16,323 nt of DNA, from positions 1 through 16,323 of the forward strand of contig JANYAJ010000009.1 of the NCBI GenBank assembly GCA_025361385.1, given 5' to 3'. The position numbers and the translations under genes were made by a program. Positions 15,918-16,323 of the stretch are shown here, one piece after another; position 1 is the stretch's first letter, and every line of letters begins with the position of its first letter. This stretch comes from Nitrospira sp. Its GTDB lineage: Bacteria > Nitrospirota > Nitrospiria > Nitrospirales > Nitrospiraceae. The notes below the pieces were generated by a model. The model searched no databases. It was not told where the DNA came from and saw only the letters and a program-made list of their open reading frames with translations.

Positions 15918-16006
15918 GGGTAGACGAGGAGATCCTCTCGCACATAAACGGCGGGATTATCCTGTCTCGTGAGTTTGGGCGAAAACATCAGATGCCCTCG
16001 ACGATC

Positions 16007-16323
16007 TTAGACGATCTGGCCGTCCTGCATCTGTATGATCCGGTCGGCCTGACCTGACAGCTTATCGTTATGAGTCACGATCACGAAGGTTGTCCCGCGT
16101 GCCTTGTTCAGTTCACGCATCATGGCAAAGAGTGCGTCGCCCGTATGCGTATCCAGGTTTCCGGTCGGTTCATCAGCCAGCACGAGATCGGGCTTCTGCA
16201 AGAGGGCTCGTGCCACTGCCACGCGCTGTTGCTCACCGCCTGACAATTCACCAGGCTTGTGATGCAGGCGAGCTCCCAGCCCGACTTCCTGTAGTAACGC
16301 GATCGCTTCCGGTTCGATGTCCG
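16007..16323 (-). CDS. lolD: LolD-like ABC transporter ATP-binding protein, C-terminal part
   Basis: The 5' part lies beyond the right edge; the frame is open to the last codon (16321). The 104 visible residues contain ALLQEVGLGARLHHKPGELS leading into the ABC signature LSGGEQQRVAVARAL. They also show Walker B with the following Glu (LVLADEPTGNLD) and the H-loop histidine (FVIVTHN). The NLD and 'GQIV' ending fit the LolD/MacB/FtsE-like subfamily, and the segment before the signature is most like LolD, which powers release of lipoproteins from the inner membrane with LolC/LolE. A related MacB-type ATPase cannot be ruled out. The Walker A motif and any membrane partner gene are outside the window. 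Confidence 0.85.
   Translation of the reverse strand, partial: DIEPEAIALLQEVGLGARLHHKPGELSGGEQQRVAVARALLQKPDLVLADEPTGNLDTHTGDALFAMMRELNKARGTTFVIVTHNDKLSGQADRIIQMQDGQIV

Overview
The window is a stretch of ordinary, densely packed bacterial chromosome from a Gram-negative (diderm) organism. That reading rests on several lipoproteins with lipoboxes, a LolD-type ATPase, an outer-membrane beta-barrel protein and RlpA. The combination of a B12-dependent ribonucleotide reductase, the style of the lipoproteins and the general codon pattern reminds me of Nitrospira (Nitrospirota). That assignment is from memory of protein style and could not be checked. I see no tRNA, rRNA, CRISPR array, transposon or integrase.

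Left region (1-2511, + strand). The 3' end of a class II ribonucleotide reductase gene (nrdJ) is followed by two small unrecognised genes, one of which looks like a degenerate PD-(D/E)XK nuclease fold. Next come a protein made of two ACT domains and the peptidoglycan-cleaving lipoprotein RlpA. A 279-base gap with short repeats leads into a CorC/HlyC-type membrane protein (2791-4071). The 3' end of that gene overlaps by 8 bases with ligA, the convergent NAD-dependent DNA ligase gene (4064-6091, - strand).

Centre (6185-13992, + strand). A good sigma70-like promoter between divergent ligA and the next gene opens a long, tightly spaced operon. It runs LysM lipoprotein, trpE, trpG, trpD, trpC, small lipoprotein, trpF, trpB, trpA. 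All seven tryptophan-biosynthesis functions from chorismate to tryptophan are encoded, as separate proteins with their key residues intact. Two envelope lipoprotein genes are built into the operon, one at its head and one between trpC and trpF. Both have the same perfect AGGAGGT ribosome-binding site at the same 4-base spacing. I found no Trp-rich leader peptide. TrpE carries the LLES feedback motif, so control by tryptophan probably acts at least on the enzyme. A promoter-like site just before trpB may give extra TrpBA.

Right region (14103-16323, - strand). A TraF/PorV-like outer-membrane beta-barrel gene is followed 16 bases later by a lipoprotein gene with a CsgG/TolB-N-like look; they are probably co-transcribed from a promoter at about 15889-15917. 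The window ends inside a LolD-like ABC ATPase gene, the lipoprotein-release machinery.

The most interesting points are the two lipoprotein genes inside the trp operon, the nuclease-like small protein after nrdJ, and the altered membrane motifs of the CorC-like protein. I found no clear sign of a wholly new system.
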